Below are positions 1 to 8,660 of a stretch of 64,000 nt of DNA, piece by piece. Position 1 is the first letter of the stretch; each line of letters starts with the position of its first letter. This DNA is from an uncultured Verrucomicrobiota bacterium (GTDB lineage Bacteria > Verrucomicrobiota > Verrucomicrobiia > Limisphaerales > UBA9464): positions 124,001 to 188,000 of the forward strand of contig CAIVQH010000041.1 of the NCBI GenBank assembly GCA_903907995.1, in the 5' to 3' direction. The translations under genes were made by a program, and so were the position numbers. Under the pieces are notes generated by a model, which did not search any database, was not told where the DNA came from, and saw only the letters and a program-made list of their open reading frames with translations.

Positions 1-1613
1 ATGCCGGCGGATTGAGCCTGAACTTCGGCCCGCAAGCAGAAACGGGGCCGTTCTCCCGGGGAAACCGGACGCATCTGGCGCCCAATGCGCCCTGGTTGGT
101 GGGTGCGTTCCGCGAGGGAGACCAGACCCGGGATTTTGTGCTCCGCTCAGTTTCTACTTCGGCCAGCCAGCCCGACGGACCGACCTTGCCGGGACTCGCG
201 CCGGATACTGAATGGGCCTGGGGGCAGTTCCAGACGAACACTCCGGCCAGCTTCCTCTTTTATTCGCCCGGCGCTTCCAACCTATACGTGACCGCCGTCC
301 AGGGCACGGCTCCCGGTCCCTACTCGTGGCCGGCGGGCAACACCTATGCCTTCGATCTGCCCATCAGCCGGGTGCTCGTGCTCCCGGCCGGGACCGTGGC
401 CATGCTGCTGATCGTGTTCGAAGACGGGAACAGTGCGGCCACTTACGACTTTGACGGGAGGAGCGCGCCGGTCTTGCGGCAGCGTATGACCGCGCCAGCT
501 GGCCTCAAATTCTCGGCCGGGGGCGCGTTGGCCAACGGCGCATTCATCCTGTTGGGAGGTCCCAACGGAGCGCATGGCACCTCCACGACCTGGCAGCACT
601 GGGGCTTCGACGGCACCCAGCACAAGCTCCTCGCCAGCGGTGGCCTGCCCGGCTTGAACGTGTCCCAAACCCGCGCGAACCTGCTCCTCTTCACCGCCAA
701 TCCCGACTTGGATCCGGACGCAGTGCTGGTCCACACCCTGCGCGTCGGCGACTGGAGTGACAGCGCAGCGCCCCTGGGGGGAACCTTGCAGGTGATCCGG
801 GAGCAGTTCCTGGGGACCTCCCCCGGGCTGGGCTCGCCGGGCACGACGAATGTCACTGCGCTGGCGGGCCTGTTCCCGGTCGTCAACCAGCACGCCCCGC
901 CCGACAGCGTGGCCGTATTTGAACCGCCCACGGCGGCGGCATTCACCGGGCTCTCATTTTCACCGGCCCCGGGCACCTACCACACCACGGGCGGTGCTGG
1001 GCTTCAGGTCCGGATGAGTTCGGCGTCGGGGGCACCCATCTTCTACCGCCTCGGCGTGTCGCAGCCCTGGGTGGCGTATTTGGATTCGGCTCCGCCCACG
1101 ATTCTCGCCACCACGACCTTCCAGGCCTATGTGGACGATCCGCAGCCCAGCCCCTTGCAATCGGCGACCTATGTCATTGCGGACGCCCCGGGCATCGTCG
1201 TTGGGCCGTCCGTGGACACCAACCACAATGGCCTGCCCGATGCGTGGGAGCAGGCCTTTGGCGTCAGCGATCCGAACGGCGATCCGGACGGGGACGGAGC
1301 GACCAACCTTCAGGAGTACCTCGCCGGCACCGACCCCCTGGACGCCACATCGGTCCCGCCCGTTAATCCGGTGGATCTCGGGTTGGTGGCGCGCTTCCCC
1401 GGAGCCGGCGCGCCCGCCGGCACCTTTTGCGAGATCGCCTGGCAGGTGACTTCGGCGACGGTCGTGCTGGAGACCACGGAGGATCTCAACGATCCCTCGT
1501 CCTGGGTGCCTGCCGCCGGAACCGAAATCACGGTCGGTTCGGAACGCATCCACTACGAACCCGCCAGCGACGCCCGTGACCTGCGCTATTACCGCCTGCG
1601 CGTGAATCCGTGA
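1..1613 (+). CDS. Secreted protein with chitobiase-like and Ca-binding repeat regions (5' partial)
   Basis: The frame is open to the left edge, so the true start lies outside the window; a TTG at position 12 is only an internal possibility. About 535 codons are visible. The N-terminal two thirds is a beta-rich region I cannot assign. A segment encoded around 940-1180 (FSPAPGTYHTTGG, then a predicted beta-sandwich) resembles the chitobiase C-terminal/FN3-like fold. It is followed by an Asp/Asn-rich stretch (DTNHNGLPDAWEQAFG, then DPNGDPDGDGATNLQEYLAG) typical of thrombospondin type-3 calcium-binding repeats. Together these suggest an extracellular or surface protein; substrate and role are unknown. 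The stop codon abuts a heptamer repeat. Confidence 0.8.
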   Translation, partial: AGGLSLNFGPQAETGPFSRGNRTHLAPNAPWLVGAFREGDQTRDFVLRSVSTSASQPDGPTLPGLAPDTEWAWGQFQTNTPASFLFYSPGASNLYVTAVQGTAPGPYSWPAGNTYAFDLPISRVLVLPAGTVAMLLIVFEDGNSAATYDFDGRSAPVLRQRMTAPAGLKFSAGGALANGAFILLGGPNGAHGTSTTWQHWGFDGTQHKLLASGGLPGLNVSQTRANLLLFTANPDLDPDAVLVHTLRVGDWSDSAAPLGGTLQVIREQFLGTSPGLGSPGTTNVTALAGLFPVVNQHAPPDSVAVFEPPTAAAFTGLSFSPAPGTYHTTGGAGLQVRMSSASGAPIFYRLGVSQPWVAYLDSAPPTILATTTFQAYVDDPQPSPLQSATYVIADAPGIVVGPSVDTNHNGLPDAWEQAFGVSDPNGDPDGDGATNLQEYLAGTDPLDATSVPPVNPVDLGLVARFPGAGAPAGTFCEIAWQVTSATVVLETTEDLNDPSSWVPAAGTEITVGSERIHYEPASDARDLRYYRLRVNP

Positions 1614-1641
1614 ACTCACTCGCAACTCGCAACTCGTAACT
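1614..1641. repeat. Heptamer array, unit CGCAACT
   Basis: Four consecutive 7-nt units (actcact, cgcaact, cgcaact, cgtaact) start on the base after the TGA of the preceding gene and fill the gap to moaD. This is the GAGTTAC/GAGTTGC family read on the other strand. Confidence 0.75.
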
Positions 1642-1646
1642 CCCCT

Positions 1647-1892
1647 TCACCCTCCCTGCACCGGCGGGAATAGCGACACCTCATCCCCGGCCCGGAGCAC
1701 CTGGCTGGGATCGGCATAATCCACCCCCACGGCAATGAGCGTGGATTTGCGCAGAGCGGCCAGTTGGGGATGACGCGCATAGACGGCATTCAGCACCTCC
1801 TCGACGGTGGCACCTTCCGCCAGTTCGACCTCGACACTCGCCACCCCGGCGAGATCGCGGAAGTAGGACCAGAGCTGGACAGGAACCGTCAC
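1647..1892 (-). CDS. moaD: MoaD-like molybdopterin synthase sulfur carrier
   Basis: An 81-residue ubiquitin-fold protein of the MoaD/ThiS family, matching the usual MoaD length. It ends in the diagnostic Gly-Gly (FPPVQGG), which is adenylated and thiocarboxylated and then donates sulfur to precursor Z in molybdopterin synthesis. The internal pattern (VELAEGATVEEVLNAVYARHP and RAGDEVSLFPPVQGG) fits MoaD better than ThiS. The start is GTG at 1892. No moaE or other cofactor gene is adjacent, so the assignment rests on sequence alone; another small sulfur carrier remains possible. Confidence 0.85.
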   Translation of the reverse strand: MTVPVQLWSYFRDLAGVASVEVELAEGATVEEVLNAVYARHPQLAALRKSTLIAVGVDYADPSQVLRAGDEVSLFPPVQGG

Positions 1893-1906
1893 AAATTTCG
1901 AAGGGC

Positions 1907-1942
1907 GAATTTCAAATTACGAATCACGAGTGATGCGAGTGA
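1907..1942. repeat. Degenerate heptamer array (GAATTTC/AAATTAC/GAATCAC)
   Basis: About five imperfect 7-nt units lie directly upstream of moaD. They belong to the GAATTAC family seen more clearly at 27174-27353. The rest of the 1893-2137 spacer shows nothing I can assign. Confidence 0.5.
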
Positions 1943-2137
1943 TCCCCAGCATGCGGAAACCCGGAGTCCGCGACAATGGAACTTGAAACGATGTATACCC
2001 AAATAGGCATCCCTTCTTCATGGCTCATAGTGGAGGGGATGAGTTGAAGACGTAAACGCGGGCCGCCTTTTGCAGCTCCGCAAGATTTGAAACCTCCACC
2101 TGAAATTCACAGGGTGCCAACAGGGATACGGCGCGGA

Positions 2138-2560
2138 TCATTTGGATGGATTGGGCACCAGAGGAATCACGATCTGTTGGTGCCGGTCATGTGTTACTGA
2201 TGCCGGAAAGGGCCCATCCCATTTGGATGGCGTCCAAGGGGAATTGACGCCGATCAGCCCGTGTCCGTGATAGCCAAAGTTTGCGTCCTCATATCCCGTC
2301 GCCTCGATCAGGATACCGTCTTTCGTCCACAGTTTGACTTCGAATTCGCCCAGGTGATCGCTCCGGCCAAGGAAACGGTTCGGCTTCACACTCGCAGCGC
2401 TCTGAAACATGGATATATACGGTATCACCGTGAAACTGGCCCCTTCGACGGGCTGCTTCGTCCCGGCAGAAACCACCTTCACCTTGAGCAGATACGTGGG
2501 GCTGCAACCGCCCGCGAGGAAAGCGAGCACAATGCAGGCTGAAAGCGTCCTTAGCTTCAT
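2138..2560 (-). CDS. Small lipoprotein with carboxypeptidase-regulatory-like fold
   Basis: A 140-residue protein with a clear lipoprotein signal (MKLRTLSACIVLAFLAGGC, Cys at residue 19), so it is probably lipid-anchored. After the signal, VKVVSAGTKQPVEGASFTV is the opening of a carboxypeptidase-regulatory-like/transthyretin-type beta-sandwich, and a GEFEVKLWTKDG segment follows. A decayed relative of the same general type lies at 17988-18409. It is transcribed with, and 119 bp downstream of, the gene starting at 3879. No specific function can be given. Confidence 0.8.
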   Translation of the reverse strand: MKLRTLSACIVLAFLAGGCSPTYLLKVKVVSAGTKQPVEGASFTVIPYISMFQSAASVKPNRFLGRSDHLGEFEVKLWTKDGILIEATGYEDANFGYHGHGLIGVNSPWTPSKWDGPFPASVTHDRHQQIVIPLVPNPSK

Positions 2561-2679
2561 TGAAGAACCCGAATGAGGGTTTGAGATTGTTGGAAAACAA
2601 TGGTGACAGGGTCAAGAACCTCCTTCTGGCCATTGGGATCGAATTGGACTTGGCCGGGTGCTTCGCGCCTAGTTTAGGA

Positions 2680-3879
2680 TCAGGGAAAAGCCATTCCCGG
2701 ATACCTGAACGCATCAACAGTAGCCCGGACTGTTTTGTCCAATGCCTCCTGCCGTTCACGCAGATCCCGGTGCCTTTCCTGGGTGACGTAAGTTTCAAAC
2801 CCGGCGACGGGAAAATTCGTAACAATCGGCAGATTCACCACCGACCACTGACCGTTGTTTTTGACCAGGGCTTCCCATGCGGTCTGGCTCAGGTCCCAAT
2901 GACTCCCTAACTGGGCAGTCGCAACCCCATCTTTCCCCACGCTCACGCCGGCGATTTCATTGATCTGGATCATGGCCGAATTCATTCCACCCAGGGAATC
3001 CGTGTCGCAGTCGTGATGATCAAACCAGATGGGGATTTGCAGCAGCAGCCGGTATCGTCCGCCGAAATAAGCCACGCTATGCCACACTGGAATTTTCCCC
3101 TTGCTGTCGAATTTTGAGATCAGGTGATCAACATTGTTCGTGCCGAACAGTTTCTCGACTTCCCCAGGAAGGATCAGCAGGCGCGAACCGTCGCGGACCA
3201 TTTTTTCATAACAGCCCGCCTCCGGTCGCACATACTTCCAGATGTTGGAAAGGTCCTTCGGTTTCGCCGATGGCCCGGAGGATTTTGCACCCGTGGCTTC
3301 CGCGGCGGCGATAGCTTCCTTGATGAGTTCACCAATCTGTGCCTTTCCACCCCGGAGCGGCCTCCGGGATGCTTCCACATAGTCTTGAAAATGCTCAATT
3401 GGGACGCCATTGGTCACGATCGGAATTCCAACCGCCGCCCAGTCCCCGCCGTTGGTCGCCAAACGCCTCAAATCGTCCGGAGTCAGATGCCAGTGCCCCC
3501 CTCTAAACCAGGCACCGGCACCTCCGCCGGGCTGATAATCGACCTGGGTGACTTCATTAATATTTGCTGTCACCGGTCCCGAGATGCCAGTCGGCGTGTC
3601 CGTCCGGTAATCAATCACGACCAGAAACTGCAGCTCGAACACGTAGCGGCCGCCAAAATGGGCGATCGAGTTCCAAAACGGTTTGTGATCCTCATCACCC
3701 AGTGAGCTGATGAAATGATCGACGTTGGAAGCGCCAAACACCTGATTGACGTCCCGAATCAGAGAGAGACTCCCCATCCCGTTACGGACCACGGCATCCT
3801 GCCGCTCCAGGATCTTCAGCGCGTCATCCGCGCAGAGCCTGAATGACAGGACCAGGCACACCAGAAGAAAAGTTCTCAT
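2680..3879 (-). CDS. Secreted protein with two tandem copies of an unrecognised domain
   Basis: A 399-residue protein with an N-terminal signal peptide (MRTFLLVCLVLSFRLCADD). It contains an internal duplication: residues about 39-171 and 232-370 align. Shared landmarks are FGASNVDHFISSL / FGTNNVDHLISKF, SIAHFGGRYVFELQ / SVAYFGGRYRLLLQ, INEVTQV / INEIAGV and IPIVTNGV / LPIVTNFP. The linker is rich in Ala, Lys and Ser. I do not recognise the domain. The Phe-Gly-Gly-Arg-Tyr core is the best signature. It sits upstream of the small lipoprotein on the same strand, so the two may be co-expressed. Confidence 0.8.
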   Translation of the reverse strand: MRTFLLVCLVLSFRLCADDALKILERQDAVVRNGMGSLSLIRDVNQVFGASNVDHFISSLGDEDHKPFWNSIAHFGGRYVFELQFLVVIDYRTDTPTGISGPVTANINEVTQVDYQPGGGAGAWFRGGHWHLTPDDLRRLATNGGDWAAVGIPIVTNGVPIEHFQDYVEASRRPLRGGKAQIGELIKEAIAAAEATGAKSSGPSAKPKDLSNIWKYVRPEAGCYEKMVRDGSRLLILPGEVEKLFGTNNVDHLISKFDSKGKIPVWHSVAYFGGRYRLLLQIPIWFDHHDCDTDSLGGMNSAMIQINEIAGVSVGKDGVATAQLGSHWDLSQTAWEALVKNNGQWSVVNLPIVTNFPVAGFETYVTQERHRDLRERQEALDKTVRATVDAFRYPGMAFP

Positions 3880-3958
3880 ATCCGCAGAATGGCACCTGAA
3901 ATTCGAGAATCCGGAAAGCGTGATGAGGAAGAGTCGGGAGGGCCCGTCCCCGAGAAGG

Positions 3959-4609
3959 TCACTTTGTGTAAACTTCCTTTTTCAGGACACCCACGAAGGG
4001 GAGGTTGCGGTACTTCTCATCGTAGTCGAGGCCGTAGCCCACCACGAACAGGTGCGGCACGACGAAGCCCACGTAATCGGCCGCAAACTCCCCTACCCGG
4101 CCGGCCGGCTTGTCGAGGAGCACGCAGGTGCGGACGCTGGCGGCCCCGAGCCGGGCCAGTTCAGCCGTGACGGCCCGCAGCGTCTTGCCGGTGTCGAGGA
4201 TGTCGTCCACGAGCAGCACATGACGGCCCTTCACGCTCAGCTTGAGCGGGCGGTTGAACTCGAGCCGGCCGGAGCTGGTGCCGCCGTGGTAGCTGCTCAC
4301 GCCCATGAGATCCATCTGGAGCGGCAATTCCATGCAACGCATTAGGTCGGCCAGAAAAGTAACCGTGCCATTCAGCAGGGCGACGATCACGAACTCCTGG
4401 TCGCGGTAGTCGGCCGAGATCGCCGCGGCCAGCTCGCCCACACGGCGCTGGATGCGGGCTGCGGGAATCAGCACCGCTTCCACCTCGCGCCGCAAAGCCA
4501 CCGGGACCACGGCCCGGCTGCGATGAACATGCGAGGGGGCGGCAAGGATGGCAGGCCTTGGTTGGGTGGGCGGCTTCGTCTGTGGCTTCGGGGGGCGCGG
4601 GGACTTCAT
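3959..4609 (-). CDS. hpt: Hypoxanthine phosphoribosyltransferase
   Basis: Transfers phosphoribose from PRPP to hypoxanthine or guanine in purine salvage, in the cytoplasm. The type I phosphoribosyltransferase PRPP loop is at residues 131-143 (VLLVDDILDTGKT), with the upstream ALLNGTVTFLADL and SSYHGGTSSG segments and the C-terminal VGYGLDYDEKYRNLPFVGVL typical of Hpt. At 216 residues it carries a roughly 40-residue Pro-rich N-terminal extension beyond the usual 180 or so; a start further in is possible. The ATG overlaps the stop of the TPR gene (ATGA), implying translational coupling in a dUTPase - TPR - hpt operon. Confidence 0.95.
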   Translation of the reverse strand: MKSPRPPKPQTKPPTQPRPAILAAPSHVHRSRAVVPVALRREVEAVLIPAARIQRRVGELAAAISADYRDQEFVIVALLNGTVTFLADLMRCMELPLQMDLMGVSSYHGGTSSGRLEFNRPLKLSVKGRHVLLVDDILDTGKTLRAVTAELARLGAASVRTCVLLDKPAGRVGEFAADYVGFVVPHLFVVGYGLDYDEKYRNLPFVGVLKKEVYTK

Positions 4610-5286
4610 TTGGCGACGTTGCCCGGGTTAGGAGGGCTGCGCAATTCGTCCGCCACTTTTGACTTCGGGTCAATCGCGATGCCCGTCTGCCAGAGCTTTT
4701 CTGCCTTCGCCCGGTCGCCGTACTTCGCCTGCGCCACGCCGTGATACAGGCAGACATACTGCCGGAACTCGGTATTGAAGAGCCCCTTGTCGGTGCGCTC
4801 CTGCAGCCACGCGAAATCGGCCAGCACGATGGCCTTCCGTTCAAAGAAGTCCGGCAGGAACACGTTGTTGCTGGCGCGCGTGAAGCGGGCGTTCTCGTCG
4901 TCCGGTGCCTCTTTCACCGCTGCGTCCAGTTCGGCCAACCCGCGGCGCACGCGGCTGATCTTGGTGGTGGGCAGCCAGGCCTCCTTCGCCGTGATCACCG
5001 TCGCGCTGCCCAGCAGCGCGCGGCCGAAGGCGTGGTGCGGATTCAGCTTCAGCAGCTGGTTGAGGTAGTTTTGCGCCAGTTTCAGGGCCTCTCCGGCATC
5101 CGGACCATCCTTGGTCGCCCGGTTGTGACAGAGCTTGCCGAGGACGATCAGGTTCGTGGGGTTGGCCGGCTGGGCGGCAAGTTTCGCCTGCCAGGCGGCC
5201 AGGTCGTTAGCGTAGGAGTCCGCCGCGTGAACGGGTCCGATCAACGCAAGCCAGCCGACGAGGGTCAGGAGCAGGAGCCGTTTCAT
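4606..5286 (-). CDS. Periplasmic TPR-like protein
   Basis: A 226-residue protein with a Sec signal peptide (cleavage near VHAADS). Its helical body resembles TPR units: GKLCHNRATKDGPDAGEALK, YLNQLLKLNPHHAFGRALLG and the C-terminal AKYGDRAKAEKLWQTGIAID. It is probably a periplasmic scaffold; partners are unknown. It is the middle gene of the dUTPase - TPR - hpt operon, 44 bp after the dUTPase gene and overlapping hpt by 4 bp, yet its predicted location differs from its two cytoplasmic neighbours. Confidence 0.8.
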   Translation of the reverse strand: MKRLLLLTLVGWLALIGPVHAADSYANDLAAWQAKLAAQPANPTNLIVLGKLCHNRATKDGPDAGEALKLAQNYLNQLLKLNPHHAFGRALLGSATVITAKEAWLPTTKISRVRRGLAELDAAVKEAPDDENARFTRASNNVFLPDFFERKAIVLADFAWLQERTDKGLFNTEFRQYVCLYHGVAQAKYGDRAKAEKLWQTGIAIDPKSKVADELRSPPNPGNVAK

Positions 5287-5330
5287 GTCAGGTCACGTCA
5301 CGGATTCAGACTCTCCGGTTCGGGCCGCGT

Positions 5331-5711
5331 TCAGATATGCTTCGAGTCGTCGTGATCCTTGGCGATATAGCCGGAATCCTGGCGCTTGAAGTTCACCTCG
5401 TTCTTCTTCACGTAGGCGGCGAAGACGTCGTCGGCGCTCATGCCGAGCACCTGGGCCATCGAGATGAGGAAATGCAGGAGGTCCACCACCTCGACGCGGG
5501 CGTTCTGCTCGTCGAACTTCTGGTACTTGGCCCACCACTTCCACGGCACGCTGTCCGTCAGCTCGGCCATCTCCTGCGTCATGGCGCGGGTGTAGTTCAG
5601 GATCCATTTGGTCTTCTCGGCCTCGTCCATCTGGTCGGTGTGGACGCCGATGCGCTCATTGAGCGCCTTTTGCATGCGGAAGAGTTCGCGCAACTGGTCG
5701 GGTGCAGACAT
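5331..5711 (-). CDS. Dimeric all-alpha dUTPase
   Basis: A 126-residue all-alpha NTP pyrophosphohydrolase, probably the dimeric dUTPase family that converts dUTP to dUMP. Evidence is the metal-binding ExxEL of the first helix pair (TQEMAELTDS), the aromatic cluster SVPWKWWAKYQKFD, the second acidic motif EVVDLLHFLI, and a C-terminal KKNEVNFKRQDSGY. The order matches dUTPase_2 rather than generic MazG. It begins the operon with the TPR protein and hpt, a sensible nucleotide-metabolism pairing. It is shorter than many phage and trypanosomal homologues; substrate range could extend to dCTP or dUDP. Confidence 0.85.
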   Translation of the reverse strand: MSAPDQLRELFRMQKALNERIGVHTDQMDEAEKTKWILNYTRAMTQEMAELTDSVPWKWWAKYQKFDEQNARVEVVDLLHFLISMAQVLGMSADDVFAAYVKKNEVNFKRQDSGYIAKDHDDSKHI

Positions 5712-6315
5712 GCGGAGACCTTGCCGGAGCGGAATGCCGGGTCAAAGCCGAAAGCCGGGTGAATCGTTGTTACGGCAGGTCAAATTGCACCTTCTGGCCT
5801 TAAAAGGTCACCGGCCAGTGCCCCCTGCTGATCGCAGCCGTTGCTGCCGTCCAGAATCGTCGCCGCTTCACCGCGATGGCATTTTCCGGCCTCCCCGGGC
5901 GGGCAATTCCGCCCGGGTTGGCCGCTTCGGAGGATGGCTTCCCAGAGCGGGTCTGCGGTCCAGGTTCTGACGAGGGCATGAAGACCGGGTAATACCCCAT
6001 GGCGGCCATTCGGAGAAACGATTTACCTTGGCCTTTTATGAATCCCCAAAACCCATCCAAAACCCGGACAAGATCGGCGGCGTCAAAGACCAAAACGGCC
6101 GTTGATGACCCTCTACGAGGCTGGGCCACGTGGCACTTCGGCAATGCATTTCGAGCGGCGGCCAGCCTAGTAGCTTGAACTTCCCGTCCCATGCACGCGT
6201 TTGAATTCCCTGCGTTGTCACGCCCGCTGACGGCCAATGCGTTTTCGCGCGCCGGCTTCGTCATCCGCCCCGGATCTGAACGGGCCGTTTCCCAGTAACA
6301 AAGCGTCCCCCCCCC
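5712..6315. other. Long non-coding spacer with a strong hairpin
   Basis: No convincing gene is seen between the divergent dUTPase and MBOAT genes. The spacer holds a strong inverted repeat at 5888-5923 (arms 5888-5902 and 5909-5923, core CCCGGGCGG/CCGCCCGGG, 6-nt loop) and one copy of a 38-bp dispersed repeat (5726-5763). A run of eight or more C residues lies just before the MBOAT start. Confidence 0.6.
5726..5763 (+). repeat. Dispersed 38-bp repeat, left copy
   Basis: Begins GGAGCGGAATGCC and matches 8800-8837 at 32 of 38 positions in direct orientation. The two copies bracket the MBOAT gene and its frameshifted partner. Confidence 0.6.
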
Positions 6316-7752
6316 ATGCTGTTCAACAGTTGGTCCTTTGCCGTTTTTCTGCCCCTGGTGTGGGTGCTGCAATATGCCGGTCGCCGGGCGGGCTGGCAGA
6401 TTGCCGTGCTCACGGTCGCCAGCTTCGTGTTCTACGGCTGGGGAAACCCCGGACTGGTCCCGTTGCTGGCCGCCTCGACCTTCATCAACGGCCTTTGTGC
6501 CCAGCAGTTGCTGACGCCGGGAATGCCCGCCACCCGCCGGCACGTGGCGCTGCTGCTCGGGCTGGGCTTCAATCTCGGGGCGCTGGGGTTTTACAAATAT
6601 GCCGGCCTGATCGCCGGGCTTTTTCTGCCATCCGAATGGACCGACGCGCTGAAGCAGAGCATTCCGCTGCCCATTGGCATTTCGTTCTACACGTTTCAGG
6701 GCATCAGCCTGGTCATGGAAGCCTGGTGGGCAGGTGCCGCCGGCATCGCGGGCCTGACGGCCCCGGTGACCCTCCGGGAATGTGGCTGGTTCCACGCCAA
6801 GGTCTGGTTCTTCAAAGCCTTTTTTCCACAGCTGGTCGCCGGTCCGATCGTCAAGGCGAGGGAGTTCCTGCACCAGATCGGGCCCAAGCGGCCCGCCGAC
6901 GTTGATTGGAACGGAGCCCTGAGGAAGCTCGTCCTCGGCTTCTTCCTGAAAATGGTCGTGGCCGACAACCTGAAGGAGGCGACCGCGGCAATTCGCTTTC
7001 CCGAGTTCACGGAAATGCCGCGGCTGAATCTGCTGGCGCTGCTTTACGCGTTCTCCTTTCAGATTCTGGCCGATTTCGGCGGCTATTCGCTGATCGCGCA
7101 GGGCCTGGCCAAGCTGTTCGGCTATGAGCTGCCGCTGAACTTTGACTTTCCCTACCTCAGCCGCAGCGTGACTGAGTTCTGGCGGCGCTGGCACATCAGC
7201 CTCAGTTCGTGGCTGCGGCAGTACCTGTACATACCGCTGGGGGGAAACCGCCAGGGCGAGGCCCGGACCTACCTGAACCTTTTCCTCGTGATGTTTCTGG
7301 GCGGCCTGTGGCACGGAGCCGCCTGGAGCTATGCGATCTGGGGTGGCGCCCATGGCCTGCTGCTCGCGGGCGAACGCCTCGTGTTCCGCCAGAACAAGGT
7401 CCGGGAGGAGGCCGGCTGGACCTGGCTGGGCGCATTCCGGGCATTTGCGGTGTTCAACGTTGTCTCGCTCCTCTGGCTGCTCTTCAAGCTGCCCAACATC
7501 CATGACGTCGTGGCGTATATGCGCTGTCTGGTGGGCAATCCGCTGCAGCCACAGCCGCAGTCCTTGTACATCATTGCGGTCTTTTCACTGCCGGTGGTCG
7601 CCTGGCATCTCTGGGCCGCTTCGGCCCCCGCACGCGCGCGCTGGCGACCGGCGCTGAACTGGCGGGCCGAAACGGCGCTCTACTCCGCGATGCTGTGGTT
7701 GACCCTGTTCAACTCGGGTTCGGCGGGTGACTTCATCTATTTCCAATTCTGA
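6316..7752 (+). CDS. MBOAT-family O-acyltransferase (AlgI-like)
   Basis: A 478-residue polytopic membrane protein of the AlgI branch of MBOAT enzymes, which move acyl groups across the membrane for O-acetylation of exported polysaccharides. It starts with the typical MLFNSWSFAVFLPLVWVLQY. It contains the conserved YLYIPLGGNRQGEARTYLNL segment and the catalytic His in LGGLWHGAAWSYAIWGGAHG. The length is normal for AlgI. The next gene starts 2 bp after its stop and looks like the SGNH/AlgX-type periplasmic partner, now frameshifted. The modified polymer cannot be deduced. Confidence 0.93.
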   Translation: MLFNSWSFAVFLPLVWVLQYAGRRAGWQIAVLTVASFVFYGWGNPGLVPLLAASTFINGLCAQQLLTPGMPATRRHVALLLGLGFNLGALGFYKYAGLIAGLFLPSEWTDALKQSIPLPIGISFYTFQGISLVMEAWWAGAAGIAGLTAPVTLRECGWFHAKVWFFKAFFPQLVAGPIVKAREFLHQIGPKRPADVDWNGALRKLVLGFFLKMVVADNLKEATAAIRFPEFTEMPRLNLLALLYAFSFQILADFGGYSLIAQGLAKLFGYELPLNFDFPYLSRSVTEFWRRWHISLSSWLRQYLYIPLGGNRQGEARTYLNLFLVMFLGGLWHGAAWSYAIWGGAHGLLLAGERLVFRQNKVREEAGWTWLGAFRAFAVFNVVSLLWLLFKLPNIHDVVAYMRCLVGNPLQPQPQSLYIIAVFSLPVVAWHLWAASAPARARWRPALNWRAETALYSAMLWLTLFNSGSAGDFIYFQF

Positions 7753-7753
7753 C

Positions 7754-8660
7754 ATGCGAAGGAACCGCCAGGCTCTGTGGATTGTGCTGCTGGCCCTGCT
7801 GGGGGTGGGCGGATGGACGCTGGGGCAGTGCTGGCTGCCGAAGGCCGAATTCGCCGAAGTCATTTTCCAGTCGAACCTGATCCGGTTGCAGGCCTGGGAA
7901 TTCGAAGCGCCCCGGTCGAACCTCATCGTCGGTTCCTCCATCAGCGGCAGGCTGTTGCCGGGATATTTTGCCGGCACCCCGCTGGCCAGCATGGATGACC
8001 TGGGACTGGATGGCTCCGGCCCGGAATTTGGCCTGCGAATGGCGCTGGCCCGCAGCAACCCGCCCTCACGGATCTTTGTGGAAGTGCATCATCATTGGCC
8101 GACCCTGGTCGGCCAATGATGATGTCTTGCTGGCCGCGTTAAACGGGACGGAGTTTGCCCTGGCGGGCCGGATTCACAGCTTCCGGGCAGAAGCGCGTCC
8201 CACCACCTTGCTTTATGTTTGGCTAAAAGGGTTTCAGCGCCCCAGGAACCGGCCGGGTGTGACCGGGCATGCCAGCCTGCCAACGCGTCCGGCTTCGGAT
8301 TGGCAGCCTCACTTTGCCGCTGAAGTGGCCGAACTGCGCCGTCGCGGTTGTGAGGTGATCTTGCTGCGTATGCCGGCCGGTCGGGAGAATCCCGTAAACT
8401 CCGCCGCGCCCGACGAAGCAGACGTGCTGGCAAGCCGGCTTGGAATAAGGTTCATTGATCTCAACCGGGAGGCGGCACAACGGGGTCTGGAGGTTGCCTA
8501 TTCGGACGGCCTTCACCTGACTTTTCCTTGTGCGCGCACGGTCAGCAAGCTGCTGGCTGAAGTTGTCACGACCACCCCCCAAAGAGGCATCGTGGGCTCG
8601 ACCGAACCCAAACCTGTAACTGGTTTGGGCGAACAAAATCCGTCCCGCCTCCGGCCGTGA
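7754..8660 (+). pseudogene. Frameshifted SGNH-like partner of the MBOAT protein
   Basis: The reading frame from ATG 7754 encodes a single-pass signal anchor (RQALWIVLLALLGVGGWTLG), then NLIVGSSISGRLLPGYFAG and IFVEVHHHWPTL, and stops at 8119. The protein sense continues in another frame (DDVLLAALNGTEFALAGRIH) to 8660. That part includes RRRGCEVILLRMPAG and the closing DGLHLTFPCART, where an Asp-x-x-His fits an SGNH hydrolase active site. Removing one base near 8110-8116 would restore a roughly 300-residue protein. The break lies inside a perfect 17-bp inverted repeat, so a sequencing artefact, a real mutation or a recoding site are all possible. It is likely the periplasmic acetyl-transfer partner of the MBOAT gene. 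Confidence 0.8.
8087..8124. repeat. Perfect 17-bp inverted repeat at the frameshift
   Basis: Arms 8087-8103 and 8108-8124 are exact reverse complements around a 4-nt loop (cctg). The stop codon of the first reading frame and the point where the frame changes both lie in the right arm. Confidence 0.9.

Noticed and set aside
2560-2910. 116-codon plus-strand frame between the lipoprotein and the duplicated protein
   Set aside because: Mostly antisense to the 3' end of the 2680-3879 gene; no protein-like features.
5800-7503. Long minus-strand open frame (567 codons) opposite the MBOAT gene
   Set aside because: Composition is the Arg/Gln/Gly-rich mirror of a GC-rich coding strand, and the plus strand encodes a clear AlgI-like protein.
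8087-8124. Programmed frameshift site
   Set aside because: No slippery heptamer is visible before the hairpin, so an error or mutation is the simpler reading; kept only as a possibility in the findings.
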